From a virus, in the IMG/VR virus record IMGVR_UViG_3300021379_000174, positions 1-23,635 of that record: a stretch of 23,635 nt of DNA. The stretch is one strand, 5' to 3'. How positions within the stretch are numbered: the stretch's first letter is position 1; the number at the start of each line of letters is the position of its first letter. The notes under the pieces were generated by a model. That model did no database searches and was not told the DNA's origin. It saw only the letters and a program-made list of their open reading frames with translations. The translations under genes and the position numbers were made by a program. Positions 1 to 7,771 of the stretch are shown piece after piece.

Positions 1-103
1 GTGCCACAATTAGGTTCACCCAGACGGTCAGGTTCACTGCCCAAAGCGGCGCAGTTATCGCAACGCTGCCGATTGCAACGTCTATGGCCGCTTTGTCCGA
101 CAT
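1..103 (-). CDS. start of a membrane protein, holin candidate, cut by the window edge
   Basis: The ATG at 103 follows the previous stop by one base (TAAGATG), and the frame is open to the window edge. The visible part reads MSDKAAIDVAIGSVAITAPL then WAVNLTVWVNLIVA, a short polar start and a long hydrophobic segment with tryptophans. This is typical of small phage holins. The ribosome site is weak, so translation is probably coupled to the previous gene. Confidence 0.6.
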   Translation of the reverse strand, partial: MSDKAAIDVAIGSVAITAPLWAVNLTVWVNLIVA

Positions 104-104
104 C

Positions 105-278
105 TTATTTGTTCTTCGCCCGGCCAATGTTCAACGCCAGCACATCCACAACTTTATAAATCGTGCCATATGCCTTCTGTGCCTTGCTGACAAGTTCGTC
201 ATCTTTCGGCGTTTTGGTTACTGCACTGACAGCAGCCGCAAAGCTGATGATGTAAGGCAGGTTTTCAAAGATTTCCAT
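105..278 (-). CDS. small hydrophobic protein, holin candidate
   Basis: The product has 57 residues. The ATG at 278 has GGAG six bases upstream; an in-frame ATG at 290 would add four residues and has AAGGA eight bases upstream. A short hydrophobic segment (LPYIISFAAAVSAVT) is followed by 'KTPKDDELVSKAQKAYGTIYKVVDVLALNIGRAKNK', an amphipathic helix. I associate this pattern with small membrane proteins in lysis regions of alphaproteobacterial phages. It may form the lysis hole or regulate it. The hydrophobic stretch is short for a full membrane span. Confidence 0.6.
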   Translation of the reverse strand: MEIFENLPYIISFAAAVSAVTKTPKDDELVSKAQKAYGTIYKVVDVLALNIGRAKNK

Positions 279-301
279 AATAATCTCCATAATGTTTTCC
301 T

Positions 302-505
302 TTATCTGTGATTGACCATATATTCGTCAAATCGTTGTTCGGCGCATCGGGTAAAGGCTGGCGTGTCTTGCTGGTGTCCAAACTTCTTGCAAAGTGTAAT
401 TGCCGTGCTGACTGCCTCTTGCTCCAATGCTTGTTTTCGTTTAACCAAATCAGCACATCCCATCAAGGTCGTTAATATGACAAAAAGGGTCACCGCTTTT
501 GGCAA
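302..505 (-). CDS. small lipoprotein, lysis-side
   Basis: The product has 67 residues and starts at a TTG preceded by TAGGAG. The first 17 residues form a lipoprotein signal: MPKAVTLFVILTTLMGC, with the lipobox L-M-G-C and Cys17 as the lipidated residue. The mature part is helical and ends '...CKKFGHQQDTPAFTRCAEQRF', with two cysteines (about 39 and 54) that could form a disulphide. It would sit in the cell envelope. An outer-membrane spanin or superinfection role is possible from its place beside holin candidates, but it lacks the proline-rich character of Rz1, so this is open. Confidence 0.65.
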   Translation of the reverse strand: MPKAVTLFVILTTLMGCADLVKRKQALEQEAVSTAITLCKKFGHQQDTPAFTRCAEQRFDEYMVNHR

Positions 506-509
506 GTTC

Positions 510-1184
510 CTATTCTCCTAGTAGTGCAGCCCTTCCCTTTGTCTGCACATATTGTTCCAATTCCTGCTTGTTGAGGCTTTTAACCCCAGCGCGAGCAGCC
601 GCACGTTGCCTCCGCTTTATCCTCATCTTGCCATAATCATCATAAACAATCCAGCGCGGAGCGTTTTTTTCGCCAAACGCTTTCATATATTCGTTGTGTT
701 TAAGATGGACGCTCTCGATGTCGCAACGCCCTTTTGGCTGACACTCACCGCAGAGGTTCTCGCAGACTTTGGGTCGGAAGCCCCAGCCACTTTGCCTAAA
801 CCAATGAAAAAACAGGCTGTAAGTCTTTGGAGCGGTTCTGCCTATATAGTGCGGCTCTGTCACATCGCGCCTCACGATACTTCCAGCCTTGCGCCAAATT
901 GCACCGTTTTCAGTATGCTCCATATACCCGCCAGACAGCAAGATAGTCAGGTTCGACCACGGGTGCGTATGGTAGTTGCCACCATCAGGGCTATGGTCAC
1001 TTTCTGGTATGTGGTGCAGCCACACATTTGGCAGCCACCGAGCCTTTGCACGGCCAGCGTCCACATCCGCTTCATCAGGCTCAACGCCAAATAAATAATA
1101 CCGCACAAAAAAAACATTGCCAAAAGCGTCCATTAACGCCTTGCACCTGCCAGTGCGTTCAAGCCACCTCAATAGCCAGTTCAT
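510..1184 (-). CDS. cupin-like HTHPW protein with four-cysteine insert
   Basis: The product has 224 residues. The core, about 50-135, looks like a cupin barrel: 'LHHIPESDH' then NYHTHPWSNLTILLSGGYMEH with His72 and His74, and 'VTEPHYI' with His112. This 'HxHPW....L.GGY' type is one I know from phages as a conserved protein of unknown function, and the histidines could bind a metal. After 'GWGFRP' come Cys141, Cys145, Cys148 and Cys154, a possible zinc site. The C-terminal 50 residues are basic and helical. Substrate and reaction are unknown. It overlaps both neighbours closely (TAATG upstream; its TAG is followed by the TTG start of the lipoprotein). Confidence 0.7.
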   Translation of the reverse strand: MNWLLRWLERTGRCKALMDAFGNVFFVRYYLFGVEPDEADVDAGRAKARWLPNVWLHHIPESDHSPDGGNYHTHPWSNLTILLSGGYMEHTENGAIWRKAGSIVRRDVTEPHYIGRTAPKTYSLFFHWFRQSGWGFRPKVCENLCGECQPKGRCDIESVHLKHNEYMKAFGEKNAPRWIVYDDYGKMRIKRRQRAAARAGVKSLNKQELEQYVQTKGRAALLGE

Positions 1185-1858
1185 TACTTGTAAACCTTTA
1201 TCACTGTGCAGCGACCTGTCGGTGTTACGTCAACCGATGCACTGCTAAGTTTTTTGACGCTATAAGCATCATAATCAGTGCCACCAATATTATAATCAGT
1301 GGAGAAAAACAGATAACAATCTGTGCCAGACTTGGCGATTGTTTCCTGTGAATTGATTGTCTTGTATTCAACAGTCCAGTCATCAACATCCACCAAACGC
1401 ATCACGCAAGCAATCTTCGCCCCACTGCTTCCTGAATTTATCCGGGCATTGCTGGAGAGAGGAACATATGCAAACGGATGAGAGACCCAATCTGTGTGAT
1501 TGTAGTCAGCATTTACAGTTGCGGTGATTGTGTTCTCTGCCCAATCTTCCGCAATCGTTATGTCGCTGCGGCTGACTAAAGATTTCCAGTTGTCTAAGTC
1601 TGATTTAACGTCAGCTATGTCTGAGGCTTCAATATCCCAAGTGATGCTGATTTCGCCATCAAACGGGAACAGGCTTGTGCCGCCCTTCATTATCCCACTA
1701 TAAGTATCGTGAACAACCCTAGCTTCAACATGATAAACGTCTTGCGCTGTGGTGCGTTGAAAATAATGGTCGGCTGACCATTCGTGAACAGTCACGCCAA
1801 TCTTGTTGTCAATATTAGCGCGATTTTCAACAATATTGGTCTCTTGGGCGATGGGCAT
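1184..1858 (-). CDS. beta-rich protein of unknown function, probably structural
   Basis: The product has 224 residues and starts at TAATG with the previous gene. It is mostly beta-strand, with many Thr, Ser, Asp and Tyr ('GVTVHEWSADHYFQ', 'ITWDIEASDIADVKSDLDNW', 'YNIGGTDYDAYSVKKLS') and no enzyme motif. It lies between the fibre block and the lysis-side genes. It might be an accessory tail or head decoration protein. I do not recognise it. Confidence 0.6.
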   Translation of the reverse strand: MPIAQETNIVENRANIDNKIGVTVHEWSADHYFQRTTAQDVYHVEARVVHDTYSGIMKGGTSLFPFDGEISITWDIEASDIADVKSDLDNWKSLVSRSDITIAEDWAENTITATVNADYNHTDWVSHPFAYVPLSSNARINSGSSGAKIACVMRLVDVDDWTVEYKTINSQETIAKSGTDCYLFFSTDYNIGGTDYDAYSVKKLSSASVDVTPTGRCTVIKVYK

Positions 1859-2220
1859 TAAAGTTCTTCCGCTTGTTCAGCGTCTAAGGCTGTTTGCTGT
1901 TCTCTTTCTTGTGATGCTTGGCTTTCGTAAAAATCATCACCATCAAACTCAAATTCTCTGCCGACAAAAGACCGCAATTCTGCTGCACGGCTATCATCGC
2001 CCTCATAATCTTCGGCAACTTTAGTGTCGTGGCAAAGGGTCGGCGCAGTTTTAGCAATTTGCAGCAAAATATCGTCTGCGCTAATATCCCCATAAGGAAC
2101 AACGTCAAACGCAAGCGATGGATAATCTTTAGCCTCACGCTTTGTTTCGTCAGACGAAAAGCTGACAAGCAGTTGATTGCTTTCCTCTAAATAACCAGAA
2201 ATGTAAATTTTGTATTTCAT
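1858..2220 (-). CDS. small acidic protein after the adhesin, unknown
   Basis: The product has 120 residues. I chose the ATG at 2220, with AGGTGA five to eight bases upstream and eight bases after the adhesin stop; an in-frame start at 2268 would lie inside the adhesin gene. It begins MKYKIYISGYLEESNQLLVS, has 'DDILLQIAKTAPTLCHDTKV', and ends in a Glu/Gln-rich helix. The size, acidity and place after a fibre gene fit a tail fibre assembly chaperone or a fibre-linked protein, but no family is recognised. Confidence 0.6.
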   Translation of the reverse strand: MKYKIYISGYLEESNQLLVSFSSDETKREAKDYPSLAFDVVPYGDISADDILLQIAKTAPTLCHDTKVAEDYEGDDSRAAELRSFVGREFEFDGDDFYESQASQEREQQTALDAEQAEEL

Positions 2221-2228
2221 GTCTTCAC

Positions 2229-3212
2229 CTATGATACGCCGCCAAGCCGCGTTCCTGTTGTTGACCAAGTAATGTTTGAATTGCCGACAGCGTAGTTGCC
2301 CGCCGCGCCGCCAGTGCCAACAGACCCAAAGGACGTGCGGAGAACCTGAGTTCCCACTCCCCCTGCGCCAGCAGAGCCTAACCCGCCACCCGCACCGCCA
2401 GCCGTGGTTAATGAATTCCCATTGGGGCTAATAACATCAAATCCTCCAGCGCCGCCTGTTGTTGCACCCCCAGTTGACCCATTTGCTGCACCAAAATTGG
2501 TGGAAGTAAATGAGCCAGCTTGAACATAATTCTTGGCTCTGCCGCCAGTGCCTCCTGCGCCACCATTTGTCCCAGCACCGCCGCCACCGCCGCCGCCGCC
2601 ACTGACATTAGAATTGTTTAACTTGCTGTCGTAAATTTTGCTGGCATTATTACCACCACCGCCACCGCCGCCGCCAGCAAACGTGCCGTTATTTGTTATT
2701 GTTGTGGCAAATTGTGAACGAAAAGCATTGCCCCCAGAAGAACCACCGGTTGCGGCTGCTTCCAAAGTAAAGTTATTAGAGCTATTGGTTCGAGCAGAAG
2801 CACCATCTCCACCACCGCCACCCTTACCAGCCACCGTGCCGTTATTGACAATAGTAATAGTGTCGCCGCTTGCCCAGCCCGTGCCAGTGTCAAGCGCGTA
2901 TGTGCCTGTGCTGGTTGAACCAACAGTCACACCACTGTTTATAGTAAGCGTGACGCTTGACTTGCCAGCAACATACGTGCCGCCCTTGTTGCTGAAGATA
3001 TTATAGTTGTTGGTGTTACTGCTAATCGTTAGGGCAATGGCAACTACGCTCGACGCGCCGTAATAATCAGAAAAAGATGCAGTCGCGCCATCAGCCGTGC
3101 CAAGCAAGGCGCGAACATCACTGCTGTTTAGGCTTATCTGCGTTCCAGCAGCGTTGCCTAACTCAGTGTTGAAATCGCTTAACGATATTTGACCTGAACC
3201 GGGAAGTGCCAT
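2229..3212 (-). CDS. glycine-rich tail adhesin, gp38-like
   Basis: The product has 327 residues. Residues 1-52 form a module common at the start of phage fibres ('MALPGSGQISLSDFNTELGN', '...SFSDYYGAS'). Residues about 55-120 are beta-stranded. From about 120 on come alternating glycine runs and variable loops: 'TIVNNGTVAGKGGGGGDG', 'TNNGTFAGGGGGGGGNN', 'VSGGGGGGGGAGTNGGAGG', 'TGGAGGFDV', 'AGGAGGGLGSAGAGG'. The 'NNGT.xGxGGGG' pattern is that of T-even gp38-type receptor-binding adhesins, whose glycine runs stack as polyglycine-II helices and whose loops contact the receptor. AGGAG lies before the ATG. It may be the main host-range determinant. Confidence 0.75.
   Translation of the reverse strand: MALPGSGQISLSDFNTELGNAAGTQISLNSSDVRALLGTADGATASFSDYYGASSVVAIALTISSNTNNYNIFSNKGGTYVAGKSSVTLTINSGVTVGSTSTGTYALDTGTGWASGDTITIVNNGTVAGKGGGGGDGASARTNSSNNFTLEAAATGGSSGGNAFRSQFATTITNNGTFAGGGGGGGGNNASKIYDSKLNNSNVSGGGGGGGGAGTNGGAGGTGGRAKNYVQAGSFTSTNFGAANGSTGGATTGGAGGFDVISPNGNSLTTAGGAGGGLGSAGAGGVGTQVLRTSFGSVGTGGAAGNYAVGNSNITWSTTGTRLGGVS
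2577..2677. repeat. GCC/ACC trinucleotide runs within the adhesin gene
   Basis: Two runs of CCG/CCA triplets on the plus strand, at about 2577-2602 and 2652-2677, encode the eight-residue glycine tracts. Such in-frame triplet runs can gain or lose units by slippage and so vary glycine-tract length without breaking the frame. Confidence 0.55.
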
Positions 3213-3221
3213 TGGTTACTC

Positions 3222-3599
3222 CTACAGGCTTGCAAACGCAGTCACATCACCTTCGACAGAAAGATTACCAGACGCATCTAGCTTCATTCTGTCAGTGCCG
3301 CCCGTGGCAAACATCAGATTGCCTGACGCATCTTCTGTGATTGTCCAGTTGTCAAAATAGAATGTTGCCGCGTGGTCGTTGGTCTGGTCAAACGCCACCA
3401 AGTTTATCCACGCATCGTCATCGGCGTTGCGTATTTTTAAGATATTATTTGTGCTGTCATACCAGAGTTGGTAAGCGAATGTCGTGCTTGGCGCTGATGT
3501 CCCGGCAGACAAGGATGCAAGTGCTTGCAGTGCCGAATTAAGGTCAGACCGAAAACTTGGAAAGCCCTGATTGGCAATTTCGAAATCGTGTTGGCTCAT
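3222..3599 (-). CDS. short tail fibre protein
   Basis: This 125-residue protein begins 'MSQHDFEIANQGFPSFRSDL' and continues 'NSALQALASLSAGTSAPSTTFAYQLWYDSTN'. This N-terminal module recurs in fibres and tail proteins of marine phages. The C-terminal half has 'NLMFATGGTDRMKLDASGN' and 'LSVEGDVTAF', a beta-repeat style typical of trimeric fibre shafts. It likely forms a stub that links the hub to the adhesin encoded next. ATGA overlap with the hub gene suggests coupling. Confidence 0.75.
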   Translation of the reverse strand: MSQHDFEIANQGFPSFRSDLNSALQALASLSAGTSAPSTTFAYQLWYDSTNNILKIRNADDDAWINLVAFDQTNDHAATFYFDNWTITEDASGNLMFATGGTDRMKLDASGNLSVEGDVTAFASL

Positions 3600-6568
3600 G
3601 TTCTCACTTCTCCATAACCTTTTGCCACATAGTCAAATGTCCTGTTCACGCCACTTCCCACTGAATTATAAAAGTTAATCGTGAACCCTGTGCGGCTCTT
3701 ACTACTTATAGCATAATAATCGCCAGTTGCCATATCTTGCGCCGCGATTGCCACCCCTTGCAATGATTGGAACGCTGGTGAGAATGTTACCACCTTTGCG
3801 CTTGTGCCACTAGCCACATCTTCTTCGGCGCGAACACTGTCGGGCATATCAATCGTCACCGACAGTTCTTCAATCGCTGGGCTGGATGTTACATCATTTG
3901 ATGACAGTTCTGCCTTAAAGCGATAAGCACGGGCGGTGTAGTCGCCCACCACAAATTCTTTATAATCCGACCAGCTTGGAGAGCCAGACGGGTCATCGTC
4001 AGTGGTCGAGACAAACAGTTGCACATTGATGTCGTCAAAGGCTGACGGGTCGCCATCGAAATCGCCGGCGCGGTCATCAAAGTTGCCGACAGCATCATCA
4101 AAGAAGTTTACAAAATCCAACCGCAAAACTTTCAGGTCGGCAGTCAGGCGGCTTGTGTATTTCTGTGTCAGGTCAACATAATTATCAAACTCATATGTGC
4201 CGCTTGTCACTTCAGTTGCAATAAATTCGTCAAAATTACCTGTTGCGTCATCAAAGTTGCCTGTGCGGCTATCAAACTGCAATTCCGAACCAAGACGCAA
4301 AACATTGTTTGCATAAGTCACGGTGTCGACGGATGTGTTTGTTTTTGTGCCAGAGAACGCTGGGTTTTGTGTTGACGTTTGCACAACATTTAGTTGCTGC
4401 AACTCGCTGATTGCGTTGACTACGCTGGTCGCATTTGCGCTGCGGTTGCCTGACGTATCAACAGCACGAATAAAATATGTGCCTGTTCGCGCCGGGACAG
4501 TGACGCTGGTTGTCGGCGCTGCAACACGCGGCACAAGGTCAACAGCATCTTGGAAGTTGGCAGATGATTGGTCTTTGGTGTGCCTGATTTGATAATGGCT
4601 CAAATCTAAGTCTGCCACTGGTTGCCAATCCAAATGTGCTTCTGCACCGACAATGTTGATGTGGAAGCCAGTGACATCTGCTGGCCTTGCGGTCTTGCCG
4701 ATAACCTGATGGCTGACCACCGTAAAGTTGGCAGACCGCACACCAAGCGCGTTGATGGCAAAAGCGCGAACATTATATGTCACGCCATCTTCGACATTTA
4801 CGCGCTCAAAGTTGTTGCCTTTGCCCCTGCCAACAATGGTGTATTCGGTGTCAGTGCTTTTCTTTGCCTCCACTTGGAATGTGTCAGAAAACTCACCTCC
4901 GCCAGATACAGTGCAGACCAGCACCGTGGTCGCTGTGTTATTGATGATGCGTAACTCATCTGTAACAGTCAGGCCAACGTCGCCAACTTGAAATGGGCTT
5001 GGTAGGTTTGTATTTGGCGCGGCATCAAACGCGGTTTCGTCAATAGCTGCGTTCCAATCGTAAATGTTCGACGCGGTTTCGCGCAAAATCAAATCAATGC
5101 CAAGCGCGGGTGAACCACCATTAGAATTGTCATAAACGATTGTCCAAGACTGCACCCGGAACAGCTTGCTACTCCAGCCAAAGTCACTATCTGTAATGGC
5201 AACCGTGTCGCCAGCTTGCAGCCTAAACGCTGTCAGCTTGGCGGGATAACGCACGACAATTTCTTGGCGCGATGCCAGCAAATGTATCTTCGCTAATCGC
5301 TGCGCTTCGCTGGCTGTATTGGTAAAAGATAGGTCAAGCTGCGTTGGTATTGTTTCGCCATCTTCTGTGGCGTATGCGCTTGATGTGACTTCCGGGTAAT
5401 CTGACAACTTGTAATTGTTGTCAGGTGCAAGAAATGTTCCCCTGACAGAATTAAACCGGTCACGCCGCGATGTCTTGGTCAGCACTTCGATTGCGCCACG
5501 GCAGTCATCTTCATCTAGGGTAATCGACGCGGCGCGATGCTCACCAGCATTTATATACCACTTGCCGTTGGTGCGGATGAGGTCGCCCATCATAGTGGTA
5601 AGCATATTGGTGATGACTTCGCTTTTTCTTGCGCCCGTATCTACAACGCCATTTATTGTATATCGCGTTTCTGTGCCTAACAGCGCTGTAACTGTTTCGT
5701 TACAAACATTCTTTGCGGCAGTAAAGCTGGCAGCATCAAAGTCACTCGCCGTGCTGTTAAAGCCAAACTCGCTTGACAGGAAATCACGCACAGCCAACGC
5801 AGGGTTTGTTGAGTATGCCGTGGTGTCAGTGTCAGGGTCGTAAAGTTTTTTGCCGCGCACAATCATACTTATATTGGGGATGCCTGTCGGGAAACTGTCA
5901 GCGTGATATTCAAACCGCGCATAAACATAGGCAATCCCGTTTAGAACGTGGTTCGATGTCCACTTACTGCTTTCAGCCACAAGGTCTGCGTCTGCGGCTG
6001 TCTGCGTTCCGTCGTAAAACTTAAACCGCACGACAGACCCCTTGCCATCTTTGGTGTCATAGTATGTGCCACTTGATGCAACATATCTGGCAACACCGGA
6101 AGCATCGTTTTCAGTTGTGCTGATAAATACTGGCTCATCATTTAGAAAAACTTTTTTAATGCTTCCCGGGCTGACAAACGTGCCTAAGTCTTCAACTTCG
6201 TGCGATGCCACAGCCATAACAATATGCAAGTATTTATTGTCATCGGTGACATCCATAAACACGATATTGCCAGCCGTTTTTACTTCTCCGTAAATCAGCT
6301 TGCGATTGCCCACCGCCTCCCTGACCATAATGTCACGGCCTTGCGCTTCTTGCTGAAACTTGGCTAGGGCTGCTGCTGCTTCGGCTGCGGCTCGTTCCAT
6401 CTGCACATTGCCATAACCAACAGATGTAGCGGCAAAGATAGCTGTGCCTGCGCCACCCGTATAAAACCCCACTGCGGCTGCAATAGCCGCCTCAAGAGGG
6501 TTGTCAAGAATGGCTTTGCCGATGTCCTCAAGGTCTTCTAAAGCATCTTCAATAAATCCCCAACCCAT
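3596..6568 (-). CDS. tail tip / central hub protein, J-like
   Basis: The product has 990 residues. The ATG at 6568 has a perfect GGGGAGG eight bases upstream. A hydrophobic Ala/Gly-rich segment lies at about 22-60 and a helical linker at about 60-85. The hub body runs to about 520 ('GNRKLIYGEVKTAGNIVFMDVTDDNKYLHIVMAVASHEVEDLG' in pattern is typical of the J family). Two fibronectin-III-like domains cover about 525-720. From about 764 to 846 there are two clusters of FDD repeats (TGNFDDATGNFDEF and VGNFDDRAGDFDGD). J proteins form the tail tip and often carry host specificity. It overlaps the fibre gene by four bases. Confidence 0.88.
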   Translation of the reverse strand: MGWGFIEDALEDLEDIGKAILDNPLEAAIAAAVGFYTGGAGTAIFAATSVGYGNVQMERAAAEAAAALAKFQQEAQGRDIMVREAVGNRKLIYGEVKTAGNIVFMDVTDDNKYLHIVMAVASHEVEDLGTFVSPGSIKKVFLNDEPVFISTTENDASGVARYVASSGTYYDTKDGKGSVVRFKFYDGTQTAADADLVAESSKWTSNHVLNGIAYVYARFEYHADSFPTGIPNISMIVRGKKLYDPDTDTTAYSTNPALAVRDFLSSEFGFNSTASDFDAASFTAAKNVCNETVTALLGTETRYTINGVVDTGARKSEVITNMLTTMMGDLIRTNGKWYINAGEHRAASITLDEDDCRGAIEVLTKTSRRDRFNSVRGTFLAPDNNYKLSDYPEVTSSAYATEDGETIPTQLDLSFTNTASEAQRLAKIHLLASRQEIVVRYPAKLTAFRLQAGDTVAITDSDFGWSSKLFRVQSWTIVYDNSNGGSPALGIDLILRETASNIYDWNAAIDETAFDAAPNTNLPSPFQVGDVGLTVTDELRIINNTATTVLVCTVSGGGEFSDTFQVEAKKSTDTEYTIVGRGKGNNFERVNVEDGVTYNVRAFAINALGVRSANFTVVSHQVIGKTARPADVTGFHINIVGAEAHLDWQPVADLDLSHYQIRHTKDQSSANFQDAVDLVPRVAAPTTSVTVPARTGTYFIRAVDTSGNRSANATSVVNAISELQQLNVVQTSTQNPAFSGTKTNTSVDTVTYANNVLRLGSELQFDSRTGNFDDATGNFDEFIATEVTSGTYEFDNYVDLTQKYTSRLTADLKVLRLDFVNFFDDAVGNFDDRAGDFDGDPSAFDDINVQLFVSTTDDDPSGSPSWSDYKEFVVGDYTARAYRFKAELSSNDVTSSPAIEELSVTIDMPDSVRAEEDVASGTSAKVVTFSPAFQSLQGVAIAAQDMATGDYYAISSKSRTGFTINFYNSVGSGVNRTFDYVAKGYGEVRT

Positions 6569-7140
6569 TAGACTGGCCTCCCCCAAGTAATGTTTAAGTC
6601 TTGAATGGACGGAACATAATCCAGCCCCAAATCAAGAGGGTGGTCAATCTTTTGGTCTTCTGGCGTGTAGCGGCGCACACGGCTGCGGTTTAAGTCAATC
6701 AAACTGCTTTCGCCTGTAATAGTCAAAGATGATTTGTCGCCAGCTTTGGCAATCGACATCGTGTCCATCTTGCCCTCAAACACCATATACGGGTCGGCAA
6801 TCACCGCGCCAGATGTATCTAATACGCCCAGCCATATCTTCATCGGTTCGCCCTGAAACGCCTCACCTAATGCCAGAGACACGGTTGCGCTGTTTAATGC
6901 GCTAAGTGTAATGCTTGCGCCATTGGCCTGTAGGTCTGTTGTCTCTGTCGCAATATCTATATTTAGAAAATCGGCAACACCCGAAAAGGTATTGCTGTCA
7001 AATGTGATGTCCCCATAGCCTGTCCAATAACGCAGCACGGTTGCCTCATCGTCATTAAACTCCAACTCAATGGCATAGAATGGCGTTAAGCTGTCGCCCT
7101 CAACCTGTGCTTGGAAATTAGATGTGACACTGCGCGTCAT
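6568..7140 (-). CDS. minor tail protein, gpL/DUF2163-like position
   Basis: The product has 190 residues. The pattern 'LTPFYAIELEFNDDEATVLRYWTGYGDITFDSNTF' followed by 'ADFLNIDIATETTDLQANGASITLSAL' and the C-terminal 'RYTPEDQKIDHPLDLGLDYVPSIQD' then 'LNITWG' matches minor tail proteins that precede the tail hub in many siphophages. A structural role in the tail tip is likely. GGAGG lies just upstream of the ATG. Its stop forms TAATG with the hub start. Confidence 0.65.
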   Translation of the reverse strand: MTRSVTSNFQAQVEGDSLTPFYAIELEFNDDEATVLRYWTGYGDITFDSNTFSGVADFLNIDIATETTDLQANGASITLSALNSATVSLALGEAFQGEPMKIWLGVLDTSGAVIADPYMVFEGKMDTMSIAKAGDKSSLTITGESSLIDLNRSRVRRYTPEDQKIDHPLDLGLDYVPSIQDLNITWGRPV

Positions 7141-7769
7141 AGTGCCTCCACAGCACGGAATGACAGACCATAGATGCTGGCTTGGTCAATGCTGAAATCA
7201 GTCTGATTATTAGCCAAGCGAAAAACACCCACAGCGTTAGCGGCATAAACCCTTGAGCCATCAACAGGAGATTGTCTCAGGTTAGGCCAAATATCAACAG
7301 TCAGTTCACCGCTACTATCGCTGTCTGCGTCATTCAATACCTTATGAAATTGCGATGTAGAAGCCGACCCGATTTGTATATAATCGCCAGCCTTTAGATA
7401 GCCTGTTATGGATGCCGTGGCTTGGTCAATGTTAAGAGAATTGCCAGACTGACTTGCGCCGTTTACTTCCATCGCGTCGCTAGGATAATCTTTAATTCCG
7501 CCACGCGGCGTTGCCGCGTTAGGGTCGCCAAGCAAGAACGTGCCGAACGAACCACTCAACTTCATCAAGAACGAAATCCATTCTTCAGCTTCGTCGCGGT
7601 CTAACGGTGGCAGTGTCACTAACGCTTCCCAGCGTTGCCCGGCGTGTTGCTGCACTTGCTGTTTAAGTGTGAATGGCGATGTTGTAACGCCAACTGTGTT
7701 ACGCGCAGTCAGCGTTATATTTGCGATGCCTGTCGTTGTCGGTAGTGCAAGTGGATAAGTAATAGCCAT
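7137..7769 (-). CDS. distal tail / minor tail protein
   Basis: This 210-residue, beta-rich protein lies directly after the tape measure. It contains 'WEALVTLPPLDRDEAEEWISFLMKLSGSFGTFLLGDP', a segment I know from phage minor tail proteins at this position, and closes with 'DFSIDQASIYGLSFRAVEAL'. By position it should be part of the tail tip, in the role of a distal tail protein or lambda gpM. No enzyme motif is visible. Its stop overlaps the next start (ATGA). Confidence 0.65.
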   Translation of the reverse strand: MAITYPLALPTTTGIANITLTARNTVGVTTSPFTLKQQVQQHAGQRWEALVTLPPLDRDEAEEWISFLMKLSGSFGTFLLGDPNAATPRGGIKDYPSDAMEVNGASQSGNSLNIDQATASITGYLKAGDYIQIGSASTSQFHKVLNDADSDSSGELTVDIWPNLRQSPVDGSRVYAANAVGVFRLANNQTDFSIDQASIYGLSFRAVEAL

Positions 7770-7771
7770 AA

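Noticed and set aside
265-456. Minus-strand frame overlapping the lipoprotein gene, considered as an embedded Rz/Rz1-like partner
   Set aside because: It has no signal sequence or membrane segment and runs through the end of the lipoprotein into the next gene; no ribosome site supports it.
552-1094. Plus-strand frame of 180 codons opposite the cupin-like gene
   Set aside because: It is a shadow of the cupin-like gene, which shows a recognisable fold pattern and tight coupling with its neighbours.
2221-2268. Upstream start for the small acidic gene at 2268
   Set aside because: It would lie inside the adhesin gene without a ribosome site; the ATG at 2220 has AGGTGA directly upstream.
2638-3006. 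Proline-rich plus-strand frame opposite the adhesin gene
   Set aside because: Its proline runs are simply the complement of the glycine codons of the real adhesin gene.
6569-6586. Upstream TTG start for the tail hub at 6586
   Set aside because: The TTG lies within the ribosome site (GGGGAGG) of the ATG at 6568, which is at ideal spacing.
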